NCBI RefSeq assembly: GCF_020509005.1
Contig: NC_063017.1
Coordinates: forward strand, 124,001-188,000
Direction of reading: 5' to 3'
Origin: Fulvia fulva
Taxonomy: Eukaryota > Ascomycota > Dothideomycetes > Mycosphaerellales > Mycosphaerellaceae
DNA: 64,000 nt
Shown: one piece after another, positions 1 through 12,684 of the stretch
How the letters are laid out: every line of letters begins with the position of its first letter
How positions within the stretch are numbered: position 1 is the stretch's first letter
The notes under the pieces: model-generated
The model's input: only the letters and a program-made list of their open reading frames with translations
What the model was told of the DNA's origin: nothing
Database searches by the model: none
Made by a program: the position numbers and the translations under genes

Positions 1-1822
1 CCTTTGCCCTTAGGCTTTAGTAGCGGTAGTATACCGCCGTTTGTCTATAAAGTTATATTATCTAGGTTCGGGGGAGGCGTAGCAATGCCTGTTTCCTAAC
101 TATCTACGAGCGCGCGACTACCTACTAATAATGTCGCCGCGTTACGTTCTCTAGGTATCTACGCGCTATACGCCTTACCGTGTTCTATATTCTAATACGA
201 CTCTACGCGTTCTCGAGTTCTACGGTTCTATCTATTCCTATTATTACGCGTCCCTTACCTAGATCCGCGATCTAGGTAGGGTAGTAGAACAAACTATAAG
301 GGCGCGCGTACTATAGGGTCCGAATAAGAGAGTTGTTATTCTGAGTCCGCGGTTTAGCCGGGCCGACGTAGCTATAGTAAGAGGTCGCGGGCTACCCGTA
401 ATAAACCCGAACGCTAAGACTAAGTAGGCTAATCGACCTTAGGCATTTTAGTATATCTAACCTTTAGATACTACTCGCGCCTAGGAATATATCGATTAGA
501 ATCGGTACTTAAAGTACGAATAAGAAGGTCACCGTCGTGTCGATACCGATTAGTACCCCCTTCGAGATATCGCCCGCCGCCTATTTACGCTAGGCTATAA
601 CCTAAGTAATAACCGCCGTAATAGTAGTAATAGTAGTAACGCTAATAATACCGGCGGCGCGGGAAACGTCTAGTCTACTCCGTAAGTATAATACGTAGTA
701 GACCGTACGAGTTAGGGTTACAAGAAAACGAGAAAAAGTATAAATATAAACATAGGCCTCCTAAGAGAGGCAAGGTTTTAAGTAGATCGGTATACTCCCT
801 ACTAGCTATAAACTACTCTATAGGTAAATACAATCCGGTAATAGCTTCTTATCTAGTTATACTATATATAGTAAATAGAAAGATCTCTACTTAAACCCTT
901 TATAATAATAGTACTAACTCTACGTACTTTAATATCGACTTTACGTATAAGGATAACCTTAATATAATATAGCTACCCAATCCGCTAGGGCTAATATTAG
1001 TAGATAGCCGACCTACTAGTGACCTTATTACTTATAGAACAACGGTATAGATTCAGATCGGTAACTACGTAGAGACTAGGTCTAGCTACTACGTATTATT
1101 AGAATATAATATAGTCCTCGGCCGTCCCTAGTACGACGAGTATTAACCTACGTTCTATTTTACGTTAGGAACTATAACGCTATTCTTACTATATTGTCGA
1201 CAGAACTATATACTCGGAACTAAACTAGTATACGTATAGTCTATTAACGATAAGGGTATTATACTAAGAGACGTTCTTTAGACGGAGATACTAGTACTAG
1301 AGAGTTCGCGACCTTAAGCTATATCTAATTACGTTAAACTCTACGTAGAGGATAAAGACGAACCTATAGTAGTATAGGAGACGTATACAACGAAGGTAGT
1401 AATACGACATACCGTCGATATCTATAATAAACCGGAACCGTCTTATTACGTCCGCTAGCTACTACCCGCCAATAGGGTTAAAACACTTAAGCGCCTAGCG
1501 CGTCGAATAAAGAAAGAACTAAAGGTCGAGACTAAGCTAGAGATCGATATTAAGCCTATTAATATAGAAGCACTTCGGTGTCTAAGCTAGAGGAAGGGCT
1601 ATAAAGTCTATATAATATAGATATTTAATCCGAAAGAAGATCTTAATAAGTAAGTCGCGCGAGACCTACTATCCGCGTATATACTAAAAGCTTTCGGTAT
1701 AAGAGCGAAGCTAGTACTAGGAGGTAGCGCGGTAATGTTAGTAGATACTAATACTTAAGAGAACATAGATAGATAGGAGAAGCCCTAGAGTAACTATACC
1801 TAGCGGTAACTTAACGCCTCTA
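1..1822 (+). mobile_element. Gypsy element A, gag end and aspartic protease (RIP relic)
   Basis: The plus strand, read through RIP-type stops, holds a retroviral-type aspartic protease. An LVDS motif lies near base 1,000 and a VLGRP-type motif near 1,115, in the context usual for gypsy pol. Bases 1-720 probably carry the gag end, but I cannot identify a zinc knuckle. The frame runs to about 1,820, where a Fot1-type element begins after a TA. The matching reverse transcriptase resumes in the same orientation at 18,760, so I infer that both parts belonged to one element later split by insertions. The piece cannot encode a protein. Confidence 0.6.
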
Positions 1823-2359
1823 ATATGCTTTACTACCGAGCGGGCTATACTACCGAGCGGGCTACGTTTACTAAGAACTATACTACTTCTACTTTAATTA
1901 CGACGGTATCTTAACACGACGACATCCTATAGAATCGTTACTAGGAGGACAATTCCTCTTTAGATTCTTCGCTATCTAGCGAGTCTACTTAATAGGTATG
2001 TACGTTATACCCTAACTCGCTATATCGCTTATAGCGTCGTAGCCTTAGTACTAGCCGAACACTATCTAGCGACTCTCTACTCACTTCCTACCTCCTAGTA
2101 TCCTCTAGAGGTATTAATTACGACGCCTTATCGAAGGTTAGAGACCCTCTAGACTGAATATACTTGCGCTTTCGTGCTTTCCGCTATATAAGGGCCTCGT
2201 TAGACTTACGTAGCTTACTAATCTCGCTTCGTATAAGAGCTATCTAATACGCTATCTCTCTACTCCCTCTCTATTGCCCTATTAAACGACCTTCCTCTTT
2301 CTACTACGCCTTTCTAAACCCGTAACGACGCTCTAAGACGTAATAATACCTATTATAAT
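1823..2359 (-). mobile_element. Fot1/pogo-type transposon, truncated deletion derivative (copy 1)
   Basis: The segment starts after TA at 1,821-1,822 with the terminal inverted repeat also seen at 16,909 and 28,557, containing two CCGAGCGGGCTA units. It is collinear and nearly identical with 16,909 onward. It lacks the segment matching 17,355-18,087, with the same junction as copy 3. Homology stops near 2,359, so the other end is lost. The strand given is that of the transposase. RIP stops abolish coding. Confidence 0.82.
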
Positions 2360-3084
2360 ATTACGGGTAGTGATCTATAAGACGATAGTATAGGGTTGCC
2401 GTAAAATAAGCGTTATTCGATAAGGCTACGAAAGAGAAGCGCGAAGCGCGCGAGATATATAAGGAAGCGCTAAGGCGCGCGACGTCACGGTAGTAGTAAA
2501 CCGTAATAGTACTACCCCCTTTAGATCGCTATTCGTCCTCGGACGGCTCTATCTCTATAGTAGTATATCTACGAAAACTATATTATTCTCTAGTCCACCT
2601 TGTTTAGCTTAAGTATCCTCTAAACCCTTAATATCCTCCTTACTATCGATTACTATATCCGTCGGGCAGCTAAGCTAGTACGGCTATATAGAGGCTTAGG
2701 ATATATAGCGACATCCTTGTTCTAACGCTTATTATAGAGACTTTTATCCGTTATTATCTTTATAGAAGTAGGCATACGCAGTTCTATAGTAGCCCTAGCG
2801 TATTAAGTATCCGAGCCTATATCTATAGCGTTCGTTTCTATAGAGCTTTATAGGTTAACTATAGGCGTATCGACGGCGGCTATAGGATAAAACTCTATCG
2901 TACTCGTATTAAGTCTTATCGAGCGGCGTAACGTCCTTACTTATAGCTTAGACGCCGTTACGGGCGTATTAGTTTACGGTATAACTACCGGTATAGACGT
3001 ACTCGCGTTCTCCGTAGGTAACTACCTAGACTTAGTATAAGATCGTAGTATACTAGTAACTCGGTCCTTATTAGGTACCTAGTT
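2360..3084. other. Unassigned RIP-mutated repeat DNA
   Basis: No open frame, LTR pair or recognisable domain is seen. The base composition matches the flanking repeats. It may be the 3' end and LTR of gypsy element B, whose chromodomain lies just to the right on the minus strand, but I could not define an LTR boundary. Confidence 0.4.
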
Positions 3085-4341
3085 ATACGGTAGCTTAAAG
3101 TCGGCGGGTATAGACTTCGTCGGAAAGTTGTAGTAGAAGTCTATAATAGAGGCGGCTACTCCTACTAATACTTCTAGTAGCTCCTAGCTCGGCTCGCGGT
3201 ATCCTTTCTACTTTACTAGGTACTTATACTCGTCTTACTTTAGTAGTAAGTGTTTTAGTAGTCTTCCCTTTAGCTTGAAATATTTCCTATCGAGTATATC
3301 CTCTACGAAGTACTCTTCGGATATTTCGCCGTCGTTATCGCGGGTAATCTCGATTAGAGGCGGCGGTACTAGGATCTGTCTAGGTTCGGGGTTATTAGTA
3401 GCTAGTTATAGGAGCGAGGCGTAGAAAGTATTATAGAGATTACCTAACTAATCGGGTATTATAACGCGGTAAGTATTTTGATACGGGAGTACTACGGTAA
3501 CCTCGTACGGCCCTACGTTCTTAATGTCGAGCTTCTTAGACGGGCGTGTTATTAACTAGTTAGTAGTATTAATATAAACTTCGTCGCCGATGTTATAATT
3601 CGGAGGTAGCTAGCGATATACGTTTATAAAATCTACTTATAACGCTTAGGCTAATACAATTTCTTACCTTAGATATACGTATATCTAGTTTATAGGCTTA
3701 GTAAACGTATTCGTAGATTCTATATTGAGTCGTTACTTATAGAGCATAAGCTTTATAGGAGTAGTTAGACTAGTATCCGTGAATTCTAGGTTACGACCGG
3801 TATTAGCGTAGAAGGGTAATACTCTAGTAGTAGCTAATATATAATTGTTAGTAGTAAACTCGGTAAGTAGTAACTAATCAACCTAATCATCTTAGGCGTA
3901 GTTAATATAGGCCCTAAGGTAACGTTCTATAACCTTATTTATGTTTTTAGACTATCTATCGGATTCTAGGTAAAAGGCCGTCGATAGTCGTTATTAAATA
4001 CCGAGTAGGGAGCAAACTCGTCTCTAGAATATAGACGTCTACTAGGAGCTCCGATCCGAGACGACACTCTTAGGAATACTATAACGTACGAAGATGTAGC
4101 GGATAAAGATGTATACGATATATAGGGCGTCTATCTATAGTACTAGGATTAGGTGCCTCTCCTTAGTAAGCCTATCCGTAACTATAAGGACGTTTTTATA
4201 CGTTTATCTATCGGTTAAGCTCCTACTTACGGGCAAATCTATAACGAAGTTAATAGCGATATCCTCCTATACTCTAAAGGGTACCGGTAATAGTATAAGG
4301 AGGCCCTAATACTACTAATTTAACGGAACCGTTGTTCTATA
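3085..4341 (-). mobile_element. Gypsy element B, integrase core and chromodomain (RIP relic)
   Basis: On the minus strand a gypsy integrase core can be read through stops from about 4,230 down to 3,700, with motifs of the type TDRLTKERH, VVSDRS and INYAQDD. A chromodomain follows near 3,330-3,130 (YFVEDILD, then YLVKxKGY). Integrase followed by chromodomain is the chromovirus arrangement of Ty3/gypsy elements. The frame is cut at 4,346 by the copia-type LTR. Its upstream part resumes beyond the other LTR at 15,672-16,906. Confidence 0.8.
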
Positions 4342-4346
4342 TATAA

Positions 4347-4607
4347 TATTAAATAGGTACGAGTTACGTAGTAGTAGAAGACGGCGGATTATACGAAAGA
4401 CGAAGAAGGACCTAATAGGATAGCGTATATCTATATATAGTATCGCCGGTGTTAGTGTAGGTTAAGGATATAGGTGTCTAGATATTTCCTAGCCCGGGGC
4501 TAGGAAATATTAGTCACGTACTTAGTTACGTAATTAATGATCACGTGATTAAGTACGGGTCTACTAGACCTATATATTTCGCCCTACTGGCCTACATATT
4601 CTTAATA
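4347..4607 (-). repeat. Copia-type 3' LTR
   Basis: This 261-bp repeat is nearly identical to 15,406-15,666, and most differences are C/T or G/A. It is preceded by TATAA at 4,342-4,346. On the minus strand a short purine run (AGTAGGAG, 4,608-4,615) lies just inside and could be the polypurine tract. Confidence 0.88.
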
Positions 4608-7600
4608 CTCCTACTTAGGTCAGAAGGTCTCTAATAATCCCTTATAAGAACCTTAGCGAGTATAAATCTAAGATATAGGAAAGCTACCTAAGAAAATTCT
4701 AAATATAAAGCTAAGCGCTAAGCCGGCGGTATGTTCGGATAAAAACGTTATATCCTCCCCTACTAGACCCTAACACACCTATATTAGCCTAAGGCGGCCA
4801 GCCTGATCGCCTATATACTTAAATCGATAACAAAAGAGATCCTAAAGCTTTAGCTTCCTTCGTCGTAGCTTCCTAGCCTACGACCCTTTAGCTTACTTTA
4901 CTCCGTATATATAACTACCTTACGCGGCTTAACTCTGCTACCTAAGCTCACTACGAGCTTACTGACCCCGTTAGATAACCTCGCCGCGAGCTTCTTACGC
5001 GTATACGCGCCTTCCTATATCGTTAGAAGCTCGTAGTATTAGGTAGCTCGTATAGAACGTAAGCACAAAAGTACGCTCTTATTCCAAATCAATCTGACTA
5101 CGAACATTAACCTTTAAGCTTACTAAGTCTTAAGTAACCTCTTCGCCCTTCGGTAGCTTCTTCCTTAACCTTCTTTAGCCTTAGCTAACTTATTCTTAAT
5201 TAGATTAAGGTATATAAGCCGCGCCGCGGTATCAGCGTTAACGTAGTAATACTAACGTATTTCAGACTCCTTTCTTCCTTATAGCTTACTATAGCTCTTA
5301 TCCCGCGCTCTCCTTAAGGCGAGGAGTTAATAGCTTAGATAGACGCCCTTACCGTTACCTATACTTCGGCCGTATCTAATAACTTCCCGCGGCTCCCCGT
5401 TTGTACTAAGACGCGCCTTCTAGATATACCTACCGGATAGTTAGCCGGTTAGTAGACTCGGCTCTACGCCTTCTAGTTTAAAGTCTAGTTCTCTCGCGGC
5501 GTTATTAAGCTAGACGATTAGATCGCGCTATAGTTAGCCCGTATCGCGCGCTAGTAGCTAAGGGTCGACGGAGAAGCTAGATTCTTTAAGATAATTTATA
5601 TACTCCCTTCGCGCTATAGCCGCTTCTAGTTTAGGGGCGTTCTAAAGCTAGTAGCCGCGTTAGACTCCGACTTCGACGTCTTCGAGGAGGTCCCTTAGGG
5701 CGGTATCCTAAGGTAGCCTATCGCTTTTAGACCGTATACCGTATAAACTAGGCTAGCGGCGATTGTCTTTAGCTACTATAGCGGCCGCTCTAGATCTATA
5801 CGATACGTATAAAGCTACCGTTCTAAGGGCGATGCCGAGCGTCCGCTAGGAACCTTTACTAAGTACTAGTAACTCAGCCTACCGAGTAGTAAGCTAGAGA
5901 AATACGACTAGGAGGATCCTAAGCCTAATACTATAGGCGACTTTACCTTTATCGAGCGCGGCGGCTACACTAATTGTTTCTAGACTAGTAAGTACTCTAC
6001 CTACGACCGTAGCCGGTCTCGTACTAAGTTTAGCTATACTAAGCGGTCTTCCCGGTCAAAGGACTCTAAGCGCCTAGTTACCCCTAGTAAGGTAGCTAAC
6101 TTCTCTAATCTTCTATAGGCCTACGATATTACTTAGGTCACGGAGTCTAGTTAGTTCTAGAACACTAAGTTTAAGTATCGTAATCTAGCTTAGATTAACG
6201 CCCCGACCCTAGCTATATATAGTCTAGTCTTCTAGGTTAGTCGTAAGCCTTATACTACCCGCGACGCCGCTAGCCGCCTAAAGGCCGCGTTAAAGGCTAA
6301 CTTGGCTTACGTCCGCGCCTTTATTTACGAGAACGCCGAGACTAATATAAATAGACCTAGCTAGGAGGAGAACACCTTAGATATAGAGGACGACGGCTTG
6401 TTCGTGTTACTAACTAAGCCTAGTAAGTCCGCTAGTATACCTAAGGTACCTAGGAAGCCTCCTAGTAAGAAGCCCGTGTCTTTAGCTAGTAAGAAGCCCG
6501 CGGCCTTAGCTAAGAAGAAGTCGGCTCCTAGGATTCGGCGTAGCCCTCGGTAGATATCGCCGCGCTATACCCTAGACCGTAACGAGCCGTAGGAGGGTCT
6601 AAGCGATACCTCCGACTACGTTAGGTAGCTCCGCGAGATTCCGGTATAGACGCCTCTCCTAGAAGACTCTAAGGGTAAGGGCGAGGCGGTCGTAACCTCG
6701 CCTACGGTCTACGGTCGTATAGCTAGTCCTCCCGTTCTTCTAGTAGCTAAGCGGTTTAGGCGGTCAATCGCGACTAGACGTACTTTACGATTCGGCTCGA
6801 TTACCGAGAGGCCGAGAGGGGCTATAGTTCTATCTAGCTCCTTAGCTCGTTCGCCTATACCGATAATAGAGGATGATAATAGAGAGGATCTAGAGGTAGT
6901 ACCTAGCAATTTCCGGTTCCTAGGTTAGAAGTAAGGCTCTAAGAGCCTAGATAATAATAAGCCCGAGGCTACTTTATAATTTAGTACTACGTTCTTGTTT
7001 TATACGAGCGATAGGTAGCCGAGTAGCCTAACTTAAGAGTACTATAGACTAACAACCCTAATTAATAATTCTTACGACCTAACTCCCTTAGCGCCGCTTC
7101 GGTAACTAGGCTTACTCCTATAGTTTCTTCTTCGTTATCCGCTACCTTAGTCCCTTTAGGCGAGCGGTCTTAGCTACTACCTCGGCTTCTTAAAGTAGCT
7201 ACTACGATAGGTTAGCTTATCTAACCTCCGGGTCTACTAAGTCTAGTATATCTATATCTAAAAGGCTATTAGCCGCTTTAGGTTCGGCTATAACTTCGTC
7301 CGCTACGCTTGATCTAAGTAATGTTCCCTAAGGTAGGGCTAACTCTTTTTCGTCGGCCTAGGGATAGAGCGTCGAGCTAAACACTTTAATCTCCCTAACC
7401 GGTATCTCCTACGGGACCTTAGCGGGTTTAGCTAGGATAGGGATAGCTTCCTAAGGACTTTCTTATTATAGAGGCTAACGATCTTCCTAAGTGTCCTTCT
7501 CGAGTAGTAGGGAATATACCTGATCTTACTCCTCGCCTACTCTTCTTAACTTAATCTAATAAGATCGCCTTTAAGACCTAAGTGCTTTAGCTAAAGTCTT

Positions 7601-8062
7601 TTGCTCGCTTCTTTTCCTCTAAGCATTCTTCGTAACTCTGAGGTCTCGCTAAACTTACTCTAGTAAGTTAGCTTCTCTTCTTTAACCTTCCTCCCCTACT
7701 AAGAACCCTCGCGCTCCTACGTAAGGCTAGCTACGTTCTTTCGTAGTCTAGAGTTCAACTTGTTTCTTTAACTACTTAGCCTCCGGTATAGTTAAAAGGT
7801 CCTTTAGATTAAGACTCGTGTCTTAACTAGTGCCTAGAACTTCCTTAAGTTCTAGCTTATCTTCTAAAACACCGGACCTATCTAGAAGCCTCCTAGCTAG
7901 ATCATTATATACGGCTAACACAAGCCTATTCCTATAGACGAGATGCCTCAGAATCCTACCCGTAGGGGTCTAAAGTATATACGTCCCTAGGAAGCTCGCT
8001 TTACGGATCTTATAGGGTCTAAAGTACTTAGGTTCTAGCTTACGCGGATCTAGGTTCATTAG
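4608..8062. other. RIP-mutated DNA between LTR and LINE
   Basis: No intact gene is present. On the minus strand at about 8,062-7,900 a GPY/F-like integrase module can be read (KLEPKYFRPY, then GTY and RNRL), a feature of gypsy rather than copia integrases. On the plus strand at about 5,300-7,000 a frame with few transversion-type breaks encodes a Ser/Arg/Lys-rich tail (around 6,430-6,540) and could be a gag-like ORF. I cannot assign either to a defined element. They suggest that an additional element is inserted or recombined here. Confidence 0.45.
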
Positions 8063-8068
8063 CAAGAC

Positions 8069-11000
8069 CTATTCCTTCCTGCTCTCCTCCTCCTTCTTTC
8101 TCTCCTCAATCCATCTCTCTGTTTCCCTAGTAAGAGAGAACTGCTCCAAAAATCCTTGGTGGATGATCCACCTTGTAATTCTCTGGAGGTCTCCCTTATT
8201 GCTGATCATGGCTTGGAAGTTTCTGTTCCTTGCCCTTGCCCTCCATTCACCTCTCCCTGTACTCCATTCTTTGCAAACCAGAAGTCTATGTTCGACATTC
8301 TGGGACAGGTAGCCGCATGGGCAACTCTTGTCTTCGATACCTGGGACTTTTCTCTGATGCAGGTATGCCCTGACTCCGATGTGTTCAGAGCGGATTTGTA
8401 TTGCTATGCTTGCTTCTGACCTGGTCAGGTCTGAGTACAGTAGGTAGTTGTGGCTACCAAACTGTTGGAGTGCCTTTGGGGTTCCTGGCCTCTGTGGGGT
8501 TCTTGTCCATTCAGTCTTCCAGAGGAGTCCTGCCATCCTTTCAGCTAGAGACTGTTGCTTCTTCCCTTGGCTGGCTGCTGATCCTCTCCCTTGAGCCCTT
8601 CTGTCCTGTTCCTGCTGGGCTAGGTGCAGCTGTTCTGTTAGTTCTTTGAACTTCTGCAGGTCCTGCTGCTTCTGTGGGGCTGGATTGGGTCTTGCTTGTC
8701 TGTGCCTTCTTGTGCACTGGCTCCTGATTTTGTTGACTGCCTTCTGGATTACTAGCTGGGCTGGGTATGCAGACGTCTTTCCTGCATACTGGTATCTCAA
8801 CCCTTGAAGGTAGAGCTTGGCTGGTGGGGAGCCAGACTCCATTTCGACCACCCTTGTTGGAGTTGACTTGTATGCTCCAAGCACCTTTTTCAGACAGGAG
8901 GCTTGGGCTCTGCTGATGGGATCTGCAATTCTCTTTGGGATCTTGTCTTGGGCTGACCAGATCTGGGCTCCATATAGCATGGCTGGCTTCACAATGGCCT
9001 TGTACATAACCTTTGCTTTCGCAAATGTGGCTCCCCATGTGGAGGCTGTAAGCCTGTCAATTGATTGCCTGTTGTTGTCTGCTCTTGCCTGTGCTTTCTT
9101 GACCCGTGGTCCCCAGCTGAGCTTTGGATCCATCCATATTCCTAGCACCCTTAATTCACTTGAGGGTTCTGTTGTGTGTCCCTGAATAGTGATTGGGGCT
9201 TGCATATTGTGTCTGTTTCTGGCTCTACTGAAGTGGATGAGTTGATACTTCTCTGGGGCAAATCTGGCTCCATGTTTCCTGGCCCATTCCTCACATTCCT
9301 TGTGTTTCTTCTGCAAGATTCTGCAGTTCTCTTCTGTGCTGTCTGACCAGGCTAGGATGTTTGTGTCATCTACAAACCCTGAGGCTGATGTGTTTCTGGA
9401 GTTTAGCTTTGCTGGCAGGTCTGCCATAAAGAGGAGAAACAGGATTGGAGACATTGTTGATCCCTGTGGGATTCCTGTCTCTGTAGGCATGCTGTCAGAT
9501 TTGTATCTGCCCAGTCTTAGTCTTGTGGTTCTGCCTCTGAGGAAGGACTGGATAAACTGGACTGTCCAGTTAGGGATAGCCTTCTGTTTCAGGATGTGGA
9601 TCAGCCTCTGGTGTGAGACATTGTCAAAGGCTCCTGATATGTCTAGTGAGAGGAGTGTGGCTGCTTTGTTGTTCCCAAAGTGCCATAGGGTCTTGATCTG
9701 CTCTGTGATAAGTTCCACAGCTGTTAGTGTTGATCTTTGTTTCCTGCCTCCCATCTGTTCTTCAGGAAGGATTCTATGTTCTTCAGCTAGGTTTGTCAGC
9801 CTTTCTGCTATGATCTTTTCCAGGAGTTTGCCTAGTGTGTTGAGCAAGGCAATAGGTCTGTATGCCTTTAGCTTTGTGTAGTCCTCTTTCTGTGGTTTTC
9901 TCAAGACCACAGTCAGTGACTCCTTGAAGTGTTTAGGGCAGTGTCCTTGGGCCATGCACTGTGAAAAGATGTTTGACAGTGCAGGGGAGATCTGGTCCTT
10001 GCATGTCTTAATGAACAAGTTTGGAATCCCATCTGGTCCTGGGGCCTTGTTTCCTGAGAGTCTCTTAATGATGCTCTTGATCTCTCCCTCTCCCACTGTG
10101 CAGGATTGCTCTAGTGGTGTTGGATACACACTGCCCTCCAGATCCTGCAGGTCAGCTTCTACCTGTGTGCCAAAGAAATGTTTCCCCAATGCCTGTGCCT
10201 TTCCTGGGAGAGTGTGTTGGATTACTCCTTCCTGGTCTTCAATGTTTGGAAACTGGGGCAGCATGTTTCTGTCCTGTGTGGGTTGTCTTGCCCACTTTGC
10301 TAGTTTCCACATCTTCTCAGGATTCTGGGTAATGGATCCAACTGTTGACCTCCACTCCAGCATCTTGTCCCTCTTGATCTGGGCCTTCTTGTCTCTGGTT
10401 GCCTGGTTGTATCTGTCCCATGCTTCCTGGGAGTGGCTCTGGGTAAGGGCTCTCCTGACCTGCCTGGCTGCCTTGACCTTCTCTGAGCATTCCTTTGTCC
10501 AGAATGGCTTCTGGTACAGTGACTGTTTCTTTTCTCTGGTGTGGGCTGCCGCAGTTTCCTGCATTGTTCTAACCAGTTCTGCCACTGCTTGGTCTATGTC
10601 TAAGGCTGTTTCCAGTCTCCTGGTCTCTAGTCCAGCTAGATTCTGTTCCAGGTCTTGTCTGATCTGTTCCCAGTTGGCTGCCTTCTAGGCCAGCTGAGGT
10701 TCTAGGTCTCCTTCCTGCTGTGTCTGTGTTTCAAACTCCACCTGAATTGGGAGGTGATCTGATGAGGACTCCAAGTCCTGGTTAACCCAGCATCTGGTGA
10801 CCTTCTGCTGCAGGTCATGTGATGCAAAGCACAGGTCAATGGTGCTTGAGCTTGCTCTCTGTGACCAGGTAGTTAGGCCCTTTGGGGTAAATAGGTGCAT
10901 GTTGTTGCTTTGGGTAGTGGAGAGGAGTCTGTTAGCTAGGAAGTGATGGGCAGGTGCAAAGTCTGATCCCCATGTAGGATGGTGCAAGTTGAAGTCTCCC

Positions 11001-11428
11001 AGCACGATGTGTTGGGAGTCACTCTGCAGGATGTCTGGCAGCTGTTGTAGTGTGCCCAGCTGGGTGCTGCTTCTGGAGCTGGGGGGTGGGTTGTATACAC
11101 TGTGGATGTGGATGCTGCCTTGGTTGGTGTTGAGTCTGACTGAGGTGATGTCTCCCCCTTCCTGTTGGATTTGTTCCCAGCTGTCTGTTGCCATGTCTTT
11201 GCTGATGTACATGCATGTTCTAGGGGTGCCTTGTTTGGCTAGGAGTGTGTGATACCTTGGGTCGTTAGCAGTAGATGGTCTGTTAGATTTGCTGTTGATC
11301 CAAGGTTCCTGGACTGCAATAACTAGGTGTTTCTTTGGGTCCAGTGCTTGGAGAAAGCTTCTCTGGACCTTGTGCTGGCTTTTGTTGACGTTGTACTGGA
11401 TAGTGGTAAGATTAGGTGTCTCAATCAT
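8069..11428 (-). pseudogene. LINE ORF2: endonuclease-reverse transcriptase, one in-frame stop
   Basis: The endonuclease part (11,428-10,688) shows the APE-type signatures QEPW, VLGDFNLHH and SSDHLPI. After a single TAG at 10,685-10,687 the same frame continues to 8,069 with the reverse transcriptase blocks AYRPIALLNTLGK, SLDISGAFDNVSH, GIPQGSTMSP and the catalytic FVDD. A Cys-rich CPCG...H...C motif sits near the C terminus. I see no RNase H domain. The stop sits in GCC TAG AAG; a CAG-to-TAG change would be a RIP-type CpA transition. The downstream 838-codon frame has no ATG near its beginning, so the break probably inactivates this copy. The terminal stop at 8,069-8,071 is also a TAG. Confidence 0.88.
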
Positions 11429-12684
11429 GACTCATCCATGCTGGTCTCCTGCTGGTCTTCTCGTGCTTCCTGCTGCTGGCTGCTATTTGGGATTGTGGTA
11501 AGGTTGAGCCTGCTTTGTGACGGGTCTCTTCCTGCAACCACAATTGATTTTGGTCTACCCATAGCAGGGTGGCCTTGGGCCTGTGTGGTCTCTTCTGTTC
11601 TGCCTCTTTTCAGAGGGTTGTAGACAGTCCTTAGGGGTTCTTGGGTGATTGTCCCTGTCTGGAATCTGATAGGGGTGTTGATCCTGGCTTCTCTTGCCCT
11701 CCTCTTTGCCTCAATCCTAGCTGTGCAGTCTTGGGACCAGGAAGGGTGTTTCTTTCCACAGCATGCACATCTGGCTTCACTCTTTGGGGCTGTGCAATTC
11801 TGTACTTTGTGGCTACCAGCACAGTGGGAACAAGTGTCCTTTTGGCTTGGGCATCTAGTAGAGATATGACCATACTGTTGGCACTTGAAACATTGCAGTA
11901 GTCTGTGGGTGCTTCTATGGATTTCTGTGTCCATTCTTTCGCATTCCCAGAAGATGCCCTTGTCAAGCACGGTGTTTGCCTGTTCTACAGTGCCTATCCA
12001 GAGCACTAGAGAAGACTCTCTCTTTGTGTCCTTTGTCTTTCTGTTGACCCATGCTGCTTTTGTGATCTGTAGCCCTGGGCATACAGCCTGGTTCTGGTCC
12101 TGCAGCCTCTTAAGGTCTCCTTCAATGTCAAACTTTGTGGTCATCCCATGGGCAATAACCATATTTTGTTGGTGTGAGACCTTAGCCGTCTTGCCTAGTT
12201 TGACTGTCCACTCCTTCTGTGTCTCTAGCCTCTTCCTGTCTTGCTCCTGTGCTGTGAACAGCTTAAGGACACCTCCCTTCTCTTTCCTGGCTCCAATGAT
12301 GCCTTGTATCCCAATCTTCTGTATGATCTCCTTGCCTGACAGGCCCTCAATCTCTTTCTGCTCTTGCTGGTCGGAAATGTAGACCTTGATAGCTGTTTTC
12401 TGGGGGGGAGGGTTTTGGGATGCAACTGCTGCCCAGGTTGGTTGGCTTAGTTTCTGGCCTTCCTGTGTCCTCTTCTTTGCTGCTGCTGCTACTGTCCTGT
12501 TAATGATCTGTCCTGTTTGGCTCCTTAGTGCCTTTAGCCCTCCAAGGAGCTCCAAAATCATCCCCTTAAGTGCTCTTTCTGGGTGCTCGCCATCTCCTGC
12601 CATTGCCATTGTTTCTGCCTTCCTGCAGACCTCCTTCCACTCGTTACTCTCCTGCTCCTGGTCGTTTCCTGCGATCGCTATCAT
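11425..12684 (-). CDS. LINE ORF1 gag-like nucleic-acid-binding protein
   Basis: An uninterrupted 419-residue frame. The N-terminal half is charged and Gln-rich. Around residues 265-320 come three Cys/His knuckles: CFKCQQYGHISTRC, CSHCAGSHKVQNC and CACCGKKHPSWSQDC. Such clusters in LINE ORF1 proteins bind element RNA. It ends 4 bases inside the start of ORF2 (ATGA overlap at 11,425-11,428), so ORF2 may be made by coupled reinitiation. The start ATG lies about 20 bp from the copia flank, so any regulatory 5' UTR is missing or very short. Codon and dinucleotide use are like the host genes and unlike the surrounding RIP-mutated DNA. Confidence 0.88.
   Translation of the reverse strand: MIAIAGNDQEQESNEWKEVCRKAETMAMAGDGEHPERALKGMILELLGGLKALRSQTGQIINRTVAAAAKKRTQEGQKLSQPTWAAVASQNPPPQKTAIKVYISDQQEQKEIEGLSGKEIIQKIGIQGIIGARKEKGGVLKLFTAQEQDRKRLETQKEWTVKLGKTAKVSHQQNMVIAHGMTTKFDIEGDLKRLQDQNQAVCPGLQITKAAWVNRKTKDTKRESSLVLWIGTVEQANTVLDKGIFWECERMDTEIHRSTHRLLQCFKCQQYGHISTRCPSQKDTCSHCAGSHKVQNCTAPKSEARCACCGKKHPSWSQDCTARIEAKRRAREARINTPIRFQTGTITQEPLRTVYNPLKRGRTEETTQAQGHPAMGRPKSIVVAGRDPSQSRLNLTTIPNSSQQQEAREDQQETSMDES

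Noticed and set aside
4109..4309. 66-codon plus-strand frame
   Set aside because: It is antisense to the gypsy B integrase core.
8156..11901. Several open frames on the plus strand and in other minus frames across the LINE
   Set aside because: They are antisense or shifted shadows of ORF1 and ORF2, Leu/Cys/Ser-rich, with no domain features.
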